Shown here: piece after piece, positions 34,552 through 46,029 of the stretch
Layout: each line of letters opens with the position of its first letter
Numbering within the stretch: the stretch's first letter is position 1
DNA from: Zeugodacus cucurbitae
Taxonomy: Eukaryota; Arthropoda; Insecta; Diptera; Tephritidae
Direction of reading: 5' to 3'
NCBI RefSeq assembly: GCF_028554725.1
Contig: NC_071669.1
Coordinates: forward strand, 28,944,001-29,008,000
Length of the DNA: 64,000 bases
Position numbers and translations under genes: made by a program
The notes under the pieces: generated by a model
The model's database searches: none
Seen by the model: the letters and a program-made list of their open reading frames with translations, nothing else
Told to the model about the DNA's origin: nothing

Positions 34552-37065
34552 AAACAAGTAAGGAAGGGCTAAGTTCGGGTGTAACCGATACTCTCGCAAT
34601 TTATTTATTTAACTTTATTTATATTAATAATACACAATTTTACCCACATATTCGTCATATATAGTGCATAAAGTCTATTGAAAGTTGGAAACCATAATCA
34701 GAGATAAAGAGATGTACAACTCTCATCTCACTGGAATTGAGAGCGCAATATCAAACGTCAAAACCACCTAAACTTTGACAGTTTGTCGAGATGAGGAGGT
34801 TTTGACGTTTCGCAATTGGAAAAGAGGGACGGCCATATTGAAATGTTGCCAAAAAATAATGCGACGGAGACATTTATAACCGCCGTGCAAGATCACTTAT
34901 TAGAACTTAAAACAATAAATATAAAAGGAATCGCGAAATTTTAAGGTATTTGAAAAAATGTTTTGTGATCTGCAGCAGCGAGATTTTAGTTTTCCATGGA
35001 AAAAAATATTATTTGCCAGTTGATACGTATTGATTTACTTTATTTACCACTGAAAGTTTGAAAACCGGTTGGTTTAATATACCATAATATCACTAACCGA
35101 GATTTAAATAGTTATTATTTATATTAATCGTTAAGTGTAAAATAATTATTAGCCGTAATAAATGTTGGGTATTTTAATTTAAATGCCCAAAAATTTGTAT
35201 TTTGTCTGATCTGGTAATAATGCAAAATGTTATAAAAAACGCAAATTTTGAGGCGCTCTCACACTGGAATAAGTTGGACATCCCTTTATCCCTGCCATAA
35301 TATTAGGTTAGAAGCACCGAGGCCCTCGTATTCGATATATGGGAACTTAAAAACCTATGGTCCGATTTCGGCGATTTTTAGAATGGGGCTGCCACACTAT
35401 ATTTGTGCAAAGCTCTGCACCGATATCCTCACGAGTGCTTACTTTATACATTGTAAAGTAAACGATTCAGATCGTCTTCTAAGTTCTGGTATATGGTTGT
35501 GAAGCGATTTGGCCTATTTTCACAACATATCATTGGGATGTAAGGAAACTATTACAAATCAAGTTTCATTGAAATCGGTCGAGTAGTAGTAGTAGAGATA
35601 TGGTTTTCGACCCATAAGTGGACGACGCCACGCCCATTTTCCATTCTGTAAAAAATCTGAGTGCAGCTTCCATCTGCCATTTCTTATGTGAAATTTAGTG
35701 TTGCTGACGTTTTTCGTTAGTGAGTTAACCCACTTTTAGTAATTTTCAACCTAACTTTTGTATGGGAGGTGGGCGTGGTTATGATCCGATTTCTTTCATT
35801 TTTGGGCTGTATTAGGAAGTGGCTAAAAAAACGACTGCAGAAAATTTGGTTTATATAGCTCTATTGGTTTGCGAGATATGTACAAAAAACTTAGTAGGGG
35901 GCGGGGCCACGCCCACTTCCCTAAAAAAATTACATCCAAATATGCCCCTTCATAGTGCGATCCTTCATACCAAATTTTATTTCCATAGCTTTATTTATAG
36001 CTTAGTTATGGCACTTTATGTGTTTTCGGTTTTCGCCATTTTGTGAGCGTGGCAGTGGTCCGATTTTGCTCATTTTCGAAAGCAACCTTCCTATGTATGT
36101 GATTGGCGTTGCAACCATTTAGCCGGTTATAGCCGAATCGACGATAGTGCGCCACCTGTCTCTCTCCTTCGCAGTTCGGCGCCAGTTGGAGATCCCAAGT
36201 GTAACCAGGTCGCTCTCCACCTGGTCCCTCCAACGGAGTGGAGGCCTTCCCCTTCCTCGGCTTCCTCCGGCGGGTACTGCATCGAACACTTTCAGGGCTG
36301 GAGTGTTTTCGTCCATTCGGACAACATGACCTAGCCAGCGTAGCCGCTGTCTTTTTATTCGCTGAACTATGTCAATGTCGTCGTATAACTCGTACAGCTC
36401 ATCGTTCCATCGTCTGCGGTATTCGCCGTTGCCAATGTTCTGAGGACCATAAATCTTGCGCAAAATTTTCCTCTCGAAAACTCCTAGTGTCGTCTCATCT
36501 GATGTTGACATCGTCCAAGCTTCTGCACCGTAAAGCAGGACGGGAATGATAAGCGACTTGTAGAGCTTGATTTTGGTTCGTCGAGAGAGGACTTTACTGT
36601 TCAATTGCCTACTCAGTCCAAAGTAGCACCTGTTGGCAAGAGTTATTCTGCGCTGGATTTCGAGGCTGACATTGTTCGTGTTGTTGATGCTGGTTCCTAT
36701 GGTGCCAAGAAATAAGTGTGCCAAGTTTCATCAGGATATCTTAATTTTTACTCAAGTTAAATGTTCGGTTTTCGCCATTTTGTGGGCGTGGCAGTGGTCC
36801 GATTTTGCTCACTTTCGAAAGCAACCTTCCTATGGTGCCAAGAAATAAGTGTGCCAAGTTTCATCAGGATATCTTAATTTTTACTCAAGTTACAGACGGA
36901 CGGACGGACAGACAGACATTCGGATTTGAACTCCACTCTTCACCCTGATCACTTTGGTATATATAACCCTATATCTAACTCGTTTAGTTTTGGGTGTTAC
37001 AAACAACCGTTATGTGAACAAAACTATAATATTCTCTTTAGCAACATTTGTTGCGAGAGTATAAA
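34552..37065 (-). repeat. TACTCTCGC repeat, reversed copy with insertions
   Basis: Runs in reverse relative to 22137-23150, starting 'gtaaggaagggctaagttcggg' and ending 'tttgttgcgagagtat'. Three additions are visible. Unassigned sequence fills about 34700-35270, including an inverted pair 'cgtcaaaacc...ggttttgacg'. An RTE fragment occupies 36096-36693. A direct duplication of about 130 bp of the repeat ('ttcgccattttgtg' to 'tttttactcaagtta') ends at 36885. Confidence 0.6.
36096..36693 (-). pseudogene. RTE 3' fragment with 8-bp target duplication
   Basis: About 200 codons of the RTE C-terminus remain in one frame (NNVSLEIQRRITLANRC through GGSRGRGRPPLRWRDQ to DSAITG). TTCCTATG lies at 36088-36095 and 36694-36701, and a single TTCCTATG is found in the repeat unit next to it (36829). 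The 3' tail is 'cacatacata'. Confidence 0.85.
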
Positions 37066-37459
37066 TATGTATATACTTTTGTATTTAAATTTGAAATAAT
37101 TGTTTTTTCTCAAATTGTAAAGGGGACAGTGGCCCTAGTTTGGCACCCCCTGTGGTCGCCCATGCCATACAATACTGTCCCATATGTACATCATAAAAGG
37201 GTTCAGCTCGTCGGAAAGAGGTTGTGCAACTGCAAAACTAAATGTCCGAGGAGATTTGTCGTTGTCTTGTTAATCATGCAGGAAAAATATTTATAAATAG
37301 AAATTGTTATTAACGATGAGAAAATATTAATATATTTGTATTCGTAGTTCAAACCTAGGAAAAGTTGTAGCTAATGTAATCCGCCATTTGTGCAAAGCAT
37401 TTGTGTTTCAAATATCTGAAATGGATAATGAAAATATAAGTAATGCTAAAAAGCAAACG

Positions 37460-37492
<33 letters not shown>

Positions 37493-39600
37493 CTACAGAG
37501 CTTAATGCCTGTAATAACTAAACAAAAACTAACAACTTTTTGACATCAAAATAAAAAATTGGACTAATGCATCTTAACTAGTCACGTACCTACTAAGGTT
37601 ATTTACAAAATAATAATAATCCATTACTTTGGACACAATGCATCTTAAGTTTCAATAATCACGCACCTACTGAAGTTGTTTAAATAAATACCATTACCCA
37701 TTATTTTGGACACAATGCAACAGATGCATTCTTGTATAACTCAACATGGACATATACGCATTTATATTTACCATGTTATTTTCCATTGTTTTCTGCGTTG
37801 TTGTTATATATTGCACCAATTCTAAATCCAACAAACTGTGCTAATTACCGTGGGATAAGCCTCCTAAATATCGCCTATAAGGTTCTATCGAGCGTACTGT
37901 GTGAAAGACTTAAGGCCAACCTCAAAAAAGTGATTGGACCTTATCAATGTGGCTTTAGACCTGGAAAGTCCACCATGGACCAGATATTCACCATGCGCCA
38001 AATCTTGGAGAAGTTCCGTGAAAAGAGGATCGACACACACCACCTTTTTGTCGATTTTAAAGCTGCTTTCGACAGCACGAAAAGTAGCTGCCTTTGTGCC
38101 GCGATATCTGAATTTGGTATCCCCGCAAAACTAATACGGCTGTGTATGTTGACGTTGAGCAACACCAAAAGCTCCGTCATGATTGGGAAGGACCTCTCCG
38201 AGCCGTTCGATACCAAACGAGGTTTAAGACAAGGTGACTCACTATCGTGCGACTTCTTTAACTTGATGTTGGAAAAAATAATACGAGCTGCAGAGCTAAA
38301 TAGAGAAGGTACAATCTTCTACAAGAGTGTACAGCTGCTGGCGTATGCCGATGATATTGATATCATCGGAAGCAACAACCGTACCGTTTGATCTGATTTT
38401 TTCAGACTAGATAAAGAAGCGAATCGTATGGGTCTGGTGGTGAATGAGGACAAGACGAAATATCTCCTGTCATCAAGCACACAGTCGGCGCACTCGCGTC
38501 TTGGCTCCCACGTCACTGTTGACAGTCATAACTTCGAAGTTGTAGATAATTTCGTTTATCTGGGAACCATCATTTACAACACCAACAATCTCAGCCTCGA
38601 AATACAGCACAGAATCACTCTTGCCAACAGGTGCTACTTTGGACTGAGTAGGCAATTGAACAGTAAAGTCCTCTCTCGACGAACCAAAATCTCTACAAGT
38701 TGCTTATCATTCCCGTCCTGCTTTATGGTGCAGAAGCTTGGACGATGTCAACATCAGATGAGACGACACTAGGAGCAAGATTTATGGTCCTCAGAACATT
38801 GGCAACGGCGAATACCGCAGACGATGGAACGATGAGCTGTACGAGTTATACGACGATATTGACATAGTTCAGCGAATAAAAAGACAGCGGCTACGCTGGC
38901 TAGGTCATGTTGTTCGTATGGACGAAAACACTCCAGCCCTAAAAGTGTTCGATGCAATACCCGCCGGAGGAAGCCGAGGAAGGGGAAGGCCTCCACTCCG
39001 TTGGAGGGACCAGGTGGAGAGCGACCTGGTTACACTTGGAATCTCCAACTGGCGCCGAAATGCGAAGGAAAGAGAGGAGTGGCGCGCTCTCATCGATTCG
39101 GCTATAACCGGCTAAACGGTTGAACGCCAATCACATACATACATACATTAAAAATATATGAAACATACCTCCACCAATTCCACCGTTACCTCCTTGCACT
39201 TTCTTTGCTGTGCACACACGTATAACTAGAATGAAATTATTTTAATTATAAAAACAAATAACAAAAATAACACAAATAAATGCAATTATAAATTCGAAAA
39301 ATATCCAAAAACACTTAACAAAATAAAAGAAATATTTAAAACGCACTTATATCTATTCACTTAAAATTTTATTTTGAAATGAACAGCGGCCATGGCGGCG
39401 ATTTTTGAACGGTTCATTGTATCTCTCTCTTACACATACAAAAATTAGGGTTAATGAATTTTGCTACTCTAACTACCGAGATTGCCACTTAACTACAAAT
39501 TGTTAGCAATGTGTATGTATTGGTAAAAGCTGAAAAAATTTGCATGTGTAGTGGTGTATGAGTTAGCTCCGTCTTGTAGGGAAGTATTATTTTGCGTGTT
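37066..39600 (-). repeat. unnamed exon-bearing repeat, copy 1 (with RTE inside)
   Basis: On the minus strand it reads: a block shared with 17060 and 27122, then an exon-like piece between ctag and gtatgt (GTGTGCACAGCAAAG..., 39170-39230), more exon-like pieces (YNNN/AENNGK; QPLSDELNPFMMYIWDSIVWHG near 37150-37240), and a TA-rich microsatellite (37460-37490). It is the uninterrupted counterpart of the 45676-56325 copy and preserves that copy's empty insertion sites. Whether it is a TE or a duplicated host gene is open. Confidence 0.5.
37845..39130 (+). pseudogene. RTE fragment (RT to 3' end)
   Basis: Starts in RT at CANYRGISLLNIAYKV and includes FVDFKAAFDS, RQGDSLSC and YADDIDIIG. A stop falls at 38390, and a deletion of the FERKVLRKI stretch lies near 38776. 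It ends GGSRGRGRPPLRW, DSAITG and a 'cacatacatacatac' tail. It replaced some intron-like sequence of the host repeat. Dead. Confidence 0.85.
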
Positions 39601-39764
39601 TTATTTAAATCAGTGCTCTGCAGCCTAATTTTTTTTTTTCAATATTTCTTTATTTATTGAATCTGCTTTGTTTAAAGCCTAACAATAAGTATTAAAATCT
39701 TAAATCTATTTACAACTAAGTAAGCTCAAGAATATGTTTGAGCTTTTTGGCAGAACGTTGCTCT

Positions 39765-40241
39765 TTAGTAGGCAGGTAGATCTCTTCTTTTTAAACGAGT
39801 TTGATTGGAATGTACCAAGGCGTTTGCCAATGGGTTTGGATGTTCACGAAGTTTAGAAATATATTTCTTTCTGCTGTCCTCTATTTCCTTCTTTACCATA
39901 GGAATATCAAGATCCTTATGGATATTTTCATTACGCATGTACCATGGTGAACCCGTTATTGTTCTAAGCATTTTAGATTGGAATCTCTGAATTATATCAA
40001 TGTTGGTTGCACAGGTCGTACCCCACAGTTGAATACCATACATCCAAATCGGTTTTATGATTGCATTGTATAACAGGACTTTGTTGTCTAGGCTAAGTTT
40101 AGAATTTTTGTTTAGAAGCCAATTTAAATTTGCTGCTCTTAACTTCATGCAAGTTACTTTACTCGCTATATGTTTCCGCCACGTAAGCCTTCGATCCAGG
40201 TGAATCCCAAGATAAGTTACTTCATTGTAACATGCTTGCAT
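39765..40241 (-). pseudogene. jockey RT thumb and C-terminus
   Basis: Contains VTYLGIHLDRRLTW, KPIWMYGIQLWG and QSKMLRTITGSPWY, the standard C-terminal order of jockey ORF2, and ends with a natural stop at 39765. It is separated from RT proper by one frameshift. Confidence 0.82.
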
Positions 40242-41107
40242 TTTTGCTCATTAATTTTTATACGCCAGTTGGCTAGCCATTCTTCGACACAAGTTAAGTG
40301 CTCCTCTAATACTCTTGATGCTCTAATGGGGCATTTGTTTCGGCTTACTATGGCTGTGTCATCCGCAAAAGTGGATGTCAATACGTTATTAGCTATTGGA
40401 ATGTCTGCTGTATATATTATGTACAGAGTGGGGCCTAATACACTGCCCTGAGGTACACCGGCCCTTATTGCTCGTTCTTCTGATATAAAATCTGCTACTT
40501 TAACCGTAAATTTCCTATTTCTTAAATATGACTCCAATGTTTTATGCAATTCGTAAGGTAAAACGTTTTTGATTTTCCATAAAAGGCCTTCATGCCAGAC
40601 CTTATCGAACGCCTGAGCTACATCGAGAAAAATAGCTGAACAGTACTCTCTGTGCTCGAATGCTTTCCTGATTTCGTTTGTAATTCTATTCACTTGCTCT
40701 ACTGTGCCATGTTTAGCACGAAAACCGAATTGATGGGTTGGTATTATATTATTTTCGTGGAGGAAAGGAGACATTTTTGATAGTAAAACTTTTTCGAATA
40801 TTTTGGAAAGACATGGTAAGAGACTTATTGGTCTGTAGGAAGATGGTTGTGTTAGGTCTTTTCCAGGTTTATCTATCATGATGATCTGCGACTTTTTCCA
40901 CGAAATTGGATAGTACCCGAAACCAAGAATTGCATTAAAGAGCAAAGAGAGCACTGATATAGCAATATTTGGCAACTCAATTAACATTTTTGGAGTAATA
41001 TTATCGTGTCCTGAAGACTTTTTCGGATTTAGCTCTTTTAGGATCTTGATAATTTCATAAGTAGACGTCCTAATAGACACGCTTGACTCGTTTGCAATAT
41101 TGGGCAA
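40217..41107 (-). pseudogene. jockey reverse transcriptase
   Basis: RT motifs occur in order: KKSSGHDNITPKML, YRPISLLPCLSKIFEK, HQFGFRAKHGT, FLDVAQAFDKVWHEGL, GVPQGSVLGPTLY and FADDTAIVS. Catalytic Asp residues are present. The frame shifts near 40230, and the thumb and C-terminus continue from 40241 to 39765 (YLGIHLDRRLTWRKH, YGIQLWG). Length and motifs fit the jockey clade. Confidence 0.85.
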
Positions 41108-41555
41108 AGGAATCTACTGGAGGCTTAAAATACTTTTGGGCTTTCCAAAGGGAGTTTTTCTTGCTAGAATTTGGACACAGGTGCTTTATATAATTTTCAG
41201 TATTGTATTCTTCATCGCGTTTAAGTGCTTTTTTTAACTTACGTGCGGCCGATTTCAGTTGACGCAGAGTTGAAGGGGAACGACTTAACTGCCATTCACG
41301 TCTCGCTTGCCTTTTCTCATTTACAAGCTTTTCTATTTCATTATTAGTCATGTTTCTAAAAACCTTAACTTTTCTTTTAGGTGTTGCCAAGACAGCTGCA
41401 TTTGTTATTACATCATTGAATTCCATTACGCTTTCATCAATATCTCTTCCTGTACTTATTTTTAAATCGATATTAATGTGGCTACTGATATATTTTCTAT
41501 ATTTCAACCAGTTAGTTTTAAAAGATGTTAGAGATACTTTTGGCTCAACTATCAA
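41070..41555 (-). pseudogene. jockey ORF2 linker region
   Basis: Follows the endonuclease SDHSPV box and precedes RT, with NEKRQARREWQLSRSP and KRDEEYNTENYIKHL, typical of the linker in jockey ORF2. It ends near the RT start with an overlap into another frame at 41107, indicating a frameshift. Confidence 0.75.
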
Positions 41556-41600
41556 GGGCTGTTCGCATAACTTTATTAGTACAGGAGAATGATCTGAAGA

Positions 41601-43019
41601 TTAGTCTGTACATGTATCTGCTGTTATTAGCGATCTATCTATATTTTTGACTACAGCAAAATCTATTAAGTCTGGTATTTTGTTTCTATCACTGGGCCAG
41701 TATGTCGGCTTACCAGGAGATATTATATCAAGGTTATTGTGCTTATTTATAATAGTGTAGTACAGCTGTCGTCCTTTCGGATTAATAAGACGTGAGCCCC
41801 AGTACATGTGTTTTGCATTATAATCACCACCTGCTAGAAATCTTGGACCTAGCGTTCCAAAAAAATCTTTAAATTCGCAGTCTGTAATTTTAAAACGAGG
41901 TGGACAGTATATAGCCGTCAGATTGAGGCCAGAACCTCGATTTTTCAATGATATTGTTGTAGCTTGTAGCTGCGCTGTAGCATGTGGTTCTAAAGTATGG
42001 TGGTTTAGCCGATTTCTAACCAATACTGCTGTTCCACCGTGCGCCTTTCCATCTGGATGATTTGTAACATGAAATCTATATCCCGCTATAAAGAAATTGT
42101 TTTTATTTGTTAAATGAGTTTCTGATATCAGCATAACATCTATGTTTTTTTCAGTCAGAAATCGTATTAACTCCTCTTTTTTAAGAGTGCATTTTGATGT
42201 TGGGTGCAAATCACCACATACCACACAAACACTGCGTAGAGTGCAATATGATTTGGTATGCCCATACTCTTGGCAGTTAGTGCATTGTACCGGACCATTT
42301 CTTTTATGAGGTTCTTCAACGGTAATTCTACGATGGAGTAAATATTTTAAATTGTATATTGGGTGTGTTTCATTCTTTTTTATTGGATTAGAGTTTGGCA
42401 ACAATTCAATTTTAAACATTGGTTGTGGTACTTTATTTCTATTGAAGATATTTACCACATTTTTAATTCCAAAGCCGCATTCTTCAAGGGCTTCTTTGAT
42501 ATCATTAGATTCTACCGAAGACTCAATGCCTTTTACAACAACAACTAGGCCTTTAGAGCTCTTCAGTTGATAAGAATAATAATTCTTGTTGTTATTTGAC
42601 AAAAATTTCACTATATCCATAAAACTTTTCTCAGCGTAGGATTGTATTTTAGTTTCATCTATCTTGCCTTTTTTCAAAGGCACGATATGAAAATTGTTGG
42701 TACCTACAATTTCACTGAGTTTATCAACAAGTGCATTTGAGCTACGCTCACGTAAATATATTGGCAGCGGCTTGGCATTCGCGACTGTGGTGGCACCCTT
42801 CGCATCGTCGTCCAAACCATTGCTTAGTATGGCAAATCTGTTGGCATTTAAATTTCCAGGCTTATTTGTATTAAGCGTGGCGGGTTGAAACTTTTTGGCA
42901 TTAAGCGCTGTCTTGATAGGACCTGATTTCCTTTTTATGTTGACGTAGCGGTCAATGCCAGTCTGTACAGATTGTACTTTTCTCTTCGGTACATGCTCAC
43001 CTTGCATTGTTTTTTCCAT
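41601..43019 (-). pseudogene. jockey ORF1-endonuclease fusion frame, 472 codons
   Basis: Residues 1-265 are Gag: IYLRERSSNALV, FNRNKVPQPM, and zinc knuckles CTNCQEYGHTKSYC and CVVCGDLHPTSKC. After SKCTLKKEE the frame runs directly into the endonuclease (IDVMLISETHLT, AIYCPP, GGDYNAKH, DLIDFAV). The third knuckle, the ORF1 C-terminus and the endonuclease start are missing, so the join is a deletion. GDYNAKH keeps the catalytic D-N pair. It ends before the SDHSPV box, which is reached only after a stop. The fused protein would be a gag-nuclease chimera if expressed. Confidence 0.8.
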
Positions 43020-43267
43020 TGTTGTCCGCTCGTTTGCTGATACCTGCTTGGTTGATGTTGCCTGCTGATTTGTTGTTGCGCACTTGCTGTTTTTTCAGTT
43101 TCTGCTGATCCCTTCTGCTGCTCGGCTGAGCGCTTCGATGACTCATCTTTCTCACCGTTTGATTGTTTATTTGAGAGAGCAGATTTTGCAGGCTCAACAA
43201 AGCTGAAGTAGGCGTTCAGAGAATGCCTACGACCTTGCTGTTGAGACTGCGCAGCGCTAGCGCTCAT
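42935..43267 (-). pseudogene. jockey ORF1 N-terminus
   Basis: Starts at ATG 43267 with MSASAAQ and the HSLNAYFSFVEP motif shared with the fragment at 32577. It is Gln/Ser-rich and low-complexity. The frame is lost near 43020, after which ORF1 continues in another frame (ORF at 43019). The N-terminal region of jockey Gag directs nuclear and telomeric targeting in relatives; that role is not testable here. Confidence 0.7.
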
Positions 43268-43569
43268 GTTTGTTTTTTTTTTATTTGTTTGTTTTGTTCA
43301 CTTTTATATGTTGTTTGTTATTTATTGTTATTTTAAACTAATCTGTTTTGTTTATGTTTTGTGTTTTGATTTCAAATTTCGAATACACAAGTTATTGGTT
43401 GTTTATTTTTTTGTTTTGCTTTTATTATTAATTTATTATGAAAGTTTTCACGGAGCGCATTAAACACGTCCGTACTCTTTGAAAGCTTACACTCTTCGCC
43501 TAATTAAAGTTTAAATTATTGAAGCATGACTTTTTAAATAAGTAAAACGTGAAATAAAAGTTTTTTAAA

Positions 43570-44692
43570 GTCAAAATATGGAATTGAAGAGGGTGATAAT
43601 AGACGCATTGTCTATTCGAAGCACGCAATAGAAGCTACGCCAACAATGGAAAACATCAAGAGCGAAATCATTGAATACGTAAATAATTGTTAAATATAAT
43701 AATATTATCTTGCTTAAATTCTAATTAATTTTAAATACATATATTTCAAACCTCATACTGCGCGCTAAAGGTACGCAACCTAATTGGTGTAACTTATGGT
43801 AGCAGCGTAGAAATTTCGAAGCGATGGAATATGTGCTGCAAGCAAATCCAGAACTATGGATGCAAACTCTGCCACATCGAACACAAATCATTTACACGCC
43901 AGATTTAGGTATAATGTCACTTTTTTACGTGAAATTAAACCTTTTGATCAACCCAAGCACGGGAAGAATTGGAACGACATGGTTTAGGTGCTTTTGTAAC
44001 CGTTTATCATCGCGACGTGTGTAAACTGGGTTTTGCCAATGAGCTAGAGGGCAAAGCAGTTGCAGTATTTTTAGAATTACCGGCCCCTCAGTTGGCCGAG
44101 CCATTAGCAGTTAAAACTCAGAAATTAAAGGGTAAATTTAAGTGAATGTTTGTGATCATAGAAATTTAAAAACTTCTTGTATGTTTAATTAGGAAAACTT
44201 TTTTGATTAATTTTCACCATGTATTGAGGAATCATAACGTTGTTGTATCGCTTTATAAGGACATTGATTCACCGAAATTAGTTCAATGGAAATACTACAG
44301 CAAGAGCATTGATGTTAAGACTAGAACGTTGCCCGTGCTAGATTTAGAATTCCTCAAACATAAGGTAATTATTACCAACTTTTATGTTGTTAAAATTCAA
44401 ATTCAAATTGTTGTATCGCTTTATAAGGACATTGATTCACCGAAATTAGTTCAATGGAAATACTACAGCAAGAGCATTGATGTTAAGAATAGAACGTTGC
44501 CCGTGCTAGATGTAGAATTCCTGAAACATAAGGTAATTATTACCAATTTTATGTAGTTAAAATTTAAATTTTACTTTATATTTTATAGAAACCCTCCTCC
44601 CAGAAATTGGATGAATCTAGTACTAGTGAAATTAATGCAAGAACAGATCTTATAAAAACTTTTAAAGAAACCAAAAGAGTCCTCACATAATG
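43570..44692 (+). pseudogene. TRMT61A-like tRNA m1A58 methyltransferase, broken duplicate
   Basis: TRMT61A is the catalytic subunit that methylates A58 of tRNAs. Recognisable pieces occur in order: IEEGD (43580); GKVRNLIG (43770); ANPELWMQTLPHRTQIIYTPD (43840), the substrate-binding signature; FLREIKP (43922); AREELERHGLGAFVTVYHRDVC (43950); TLPVLDLEFLKHK (44325); and the tail KPSSQKLDE (44590). The SAM-binding glycine loop is deleted and at least three frameshifts occur. Intron traces (AAG|gtaaat at 44133) show a DNA duplicate, not a retrocopy. The penultimate exon is duplicated in tandem (168 bp). Confidence 0.75.
44240..44575 (+). repeat. 168-bp tandem exon duplication in the TRMT61 pseudogene
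   Basis: Two nearly identical 168-bp units, each running from 'tgttgtatcgctttat' through the LDLEFLKHK codons and the following gtaatt donor. 168 is a multiple of 3, so one frame (44203-44556) crosses both. The second copy has only a few substitutions. Confidence 0.85.
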
Positions 44693-44819
44693 CGCACTGC
44701 TTACACTTCCAGGCCGCATGTGGTATTTGATATTTGTCACTCTTCCTTCAGCCTTTGTTCGATAGCAAAAATTGTTCAACTATTCAATACGTTATACATA
44801 TGTATATAGTGTAGTACGA

Positions 44820-45270
44820 TAATGCATGTATAAGGTAAATATAATAATAACACCATTCTCATTTTGGGTTTCAGTAGAACTAACCGAAAATAGCAGGTAT
44901 AGTTTCAAGGTGTTTGTGGGTCGCAGTACTGAAAGTGCACGTGGAGTTTTCTTTCGCAGGTTTGGGTCTCTCATCCGTAATTGTACCAAGAACAGTACTG
45001 AAAGTACACATGTAGTTTTGGTTCGCCGTTTTGGGTCTTTCATCCGTTGTTGTACCAAGATCATTCCCCGAGTTGTGCAAGAGCTATATATAAATTGCGA
45101 AATGATGTATGTAATGTGCAAGAAAGGGATGAACGATCACACATACACAAGAGTTTCGGGTACTTTTGTCAATTCGCCCTTAAGAATCGCATAGAAACTT
45201 TCATTGAAAGTGCTAGTACCGCTCCCTGGCTTTTCACCGAAGTATTCGCCGGTACCTGTCTGGCAGGGTA
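44820..45270 (+). repeat. dispersed repeat with 69-bp tandem pair
   Basis: Matches 59810-60165 in order: 'aactaaccgaaaa', 'gtgggtcgcagtactgaaagtgcac', 'aagaaagggatgaacgatcacac', 'tgtcaattcgccc' and 'ttcattgaaa'. In this copy 'cagtactgaaagt' begins at 44924 and again at 44993, a 69-bp in-frame tandem duplication absent from the other copy. Frame 44826-45194 is open but carries no known domain. Confidence 0.55.
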
Positions 45271-45675
45271 GTTTTATTGGGAAATTCTAATTAAGTTTTA
45301 ATAAATGACGTATAAATGTGCGTTGGTGTTGGTACTTTACAAAAAAATGTGTAAATGTGTTGATCAGTAAAACAGTATAAGGGTGATTGATTACATAACC
45401 TTTTATTGGGAGAATTACAAAAAAAATTGCAATGGAAGAACTAGAGTTCGAAATATATTCATGATTTCCTTATGTGATAAACAAGCAAAACAGAAAAAAC
45501 AGCGAAGTACAATGAACACTTTTTATTTAAAATTATGTATAAACAGTTGATACGTAACACAAATTGAAGAAAACTAGACTTTATTTAACTCATTTGTTTT
45601 TCCAACCATGGTAGTCTAATTAATTTTCTTATAACTTCATATCTCTACTTGTTACTTCCTGTTTTCAACTCTCTT
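45271..45675. other. no gene recognised
   Basis: AT-rich spacer between two repeats. A possible 'gattgattacataa' motif is shared with 27820. Nothing else is seen. Confidence 0.4.
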
Positions 45676-46029
45676 TCCGCTGTTCCTTTGAAAATAAAAT
45701 TTTAGGTAAATGGATGTAAGTGCGTTTTAAATATTTCTTTTATTTTTTGGATATTTATCCATCTTATAAATGCATTATTTGTGTTACTTTTGTTATTTGT
45801 TTTTATAATTAAATTTCATTTCATTCTAGTTATACGTGTGTGCACAGCAAAAGAGGAGCAAGGAGATGACGGTGAAATTGGTGGAGGTATGTTTCATATA
45901 TTTTTAATACATAATTCAAATTAGTAATTTTAAATAATTTCAGGCTTATGGATTTAGAATTGGTGTAATATATAACAACAACAACGCAGAAAACAATGGA
46001 AAATAACATGGTAAATATAAATGCGTATA

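Larger units (their letters stand above)
39631..43497 (-). mobile_element. jockey-clade LINE, complete ends but internally deleted
   Basis: GCCTAATT occurs at 39623-39630 and 43498-43505, giving a target duplication; a poly(A) (T-run on the plus strand) marks the 3' end. With the 5' end at 43497, the GGACGTG element (43471-43465) falls at about +27 to +33. That is where the downstream promoter element of jockey-type LINEs lies. ORF1, endonuclease and RT are all represented, but a deletion fused ORF1 to the endonuclease. Confidence 0.85.

Noticed and set aside
43266..43463. Plus-strand ORF of 65 hydrophobic codons
   Set aside because: Antisense to the A-rich 5' UTR of the jockey element; composition explains the hydrophobic residues.
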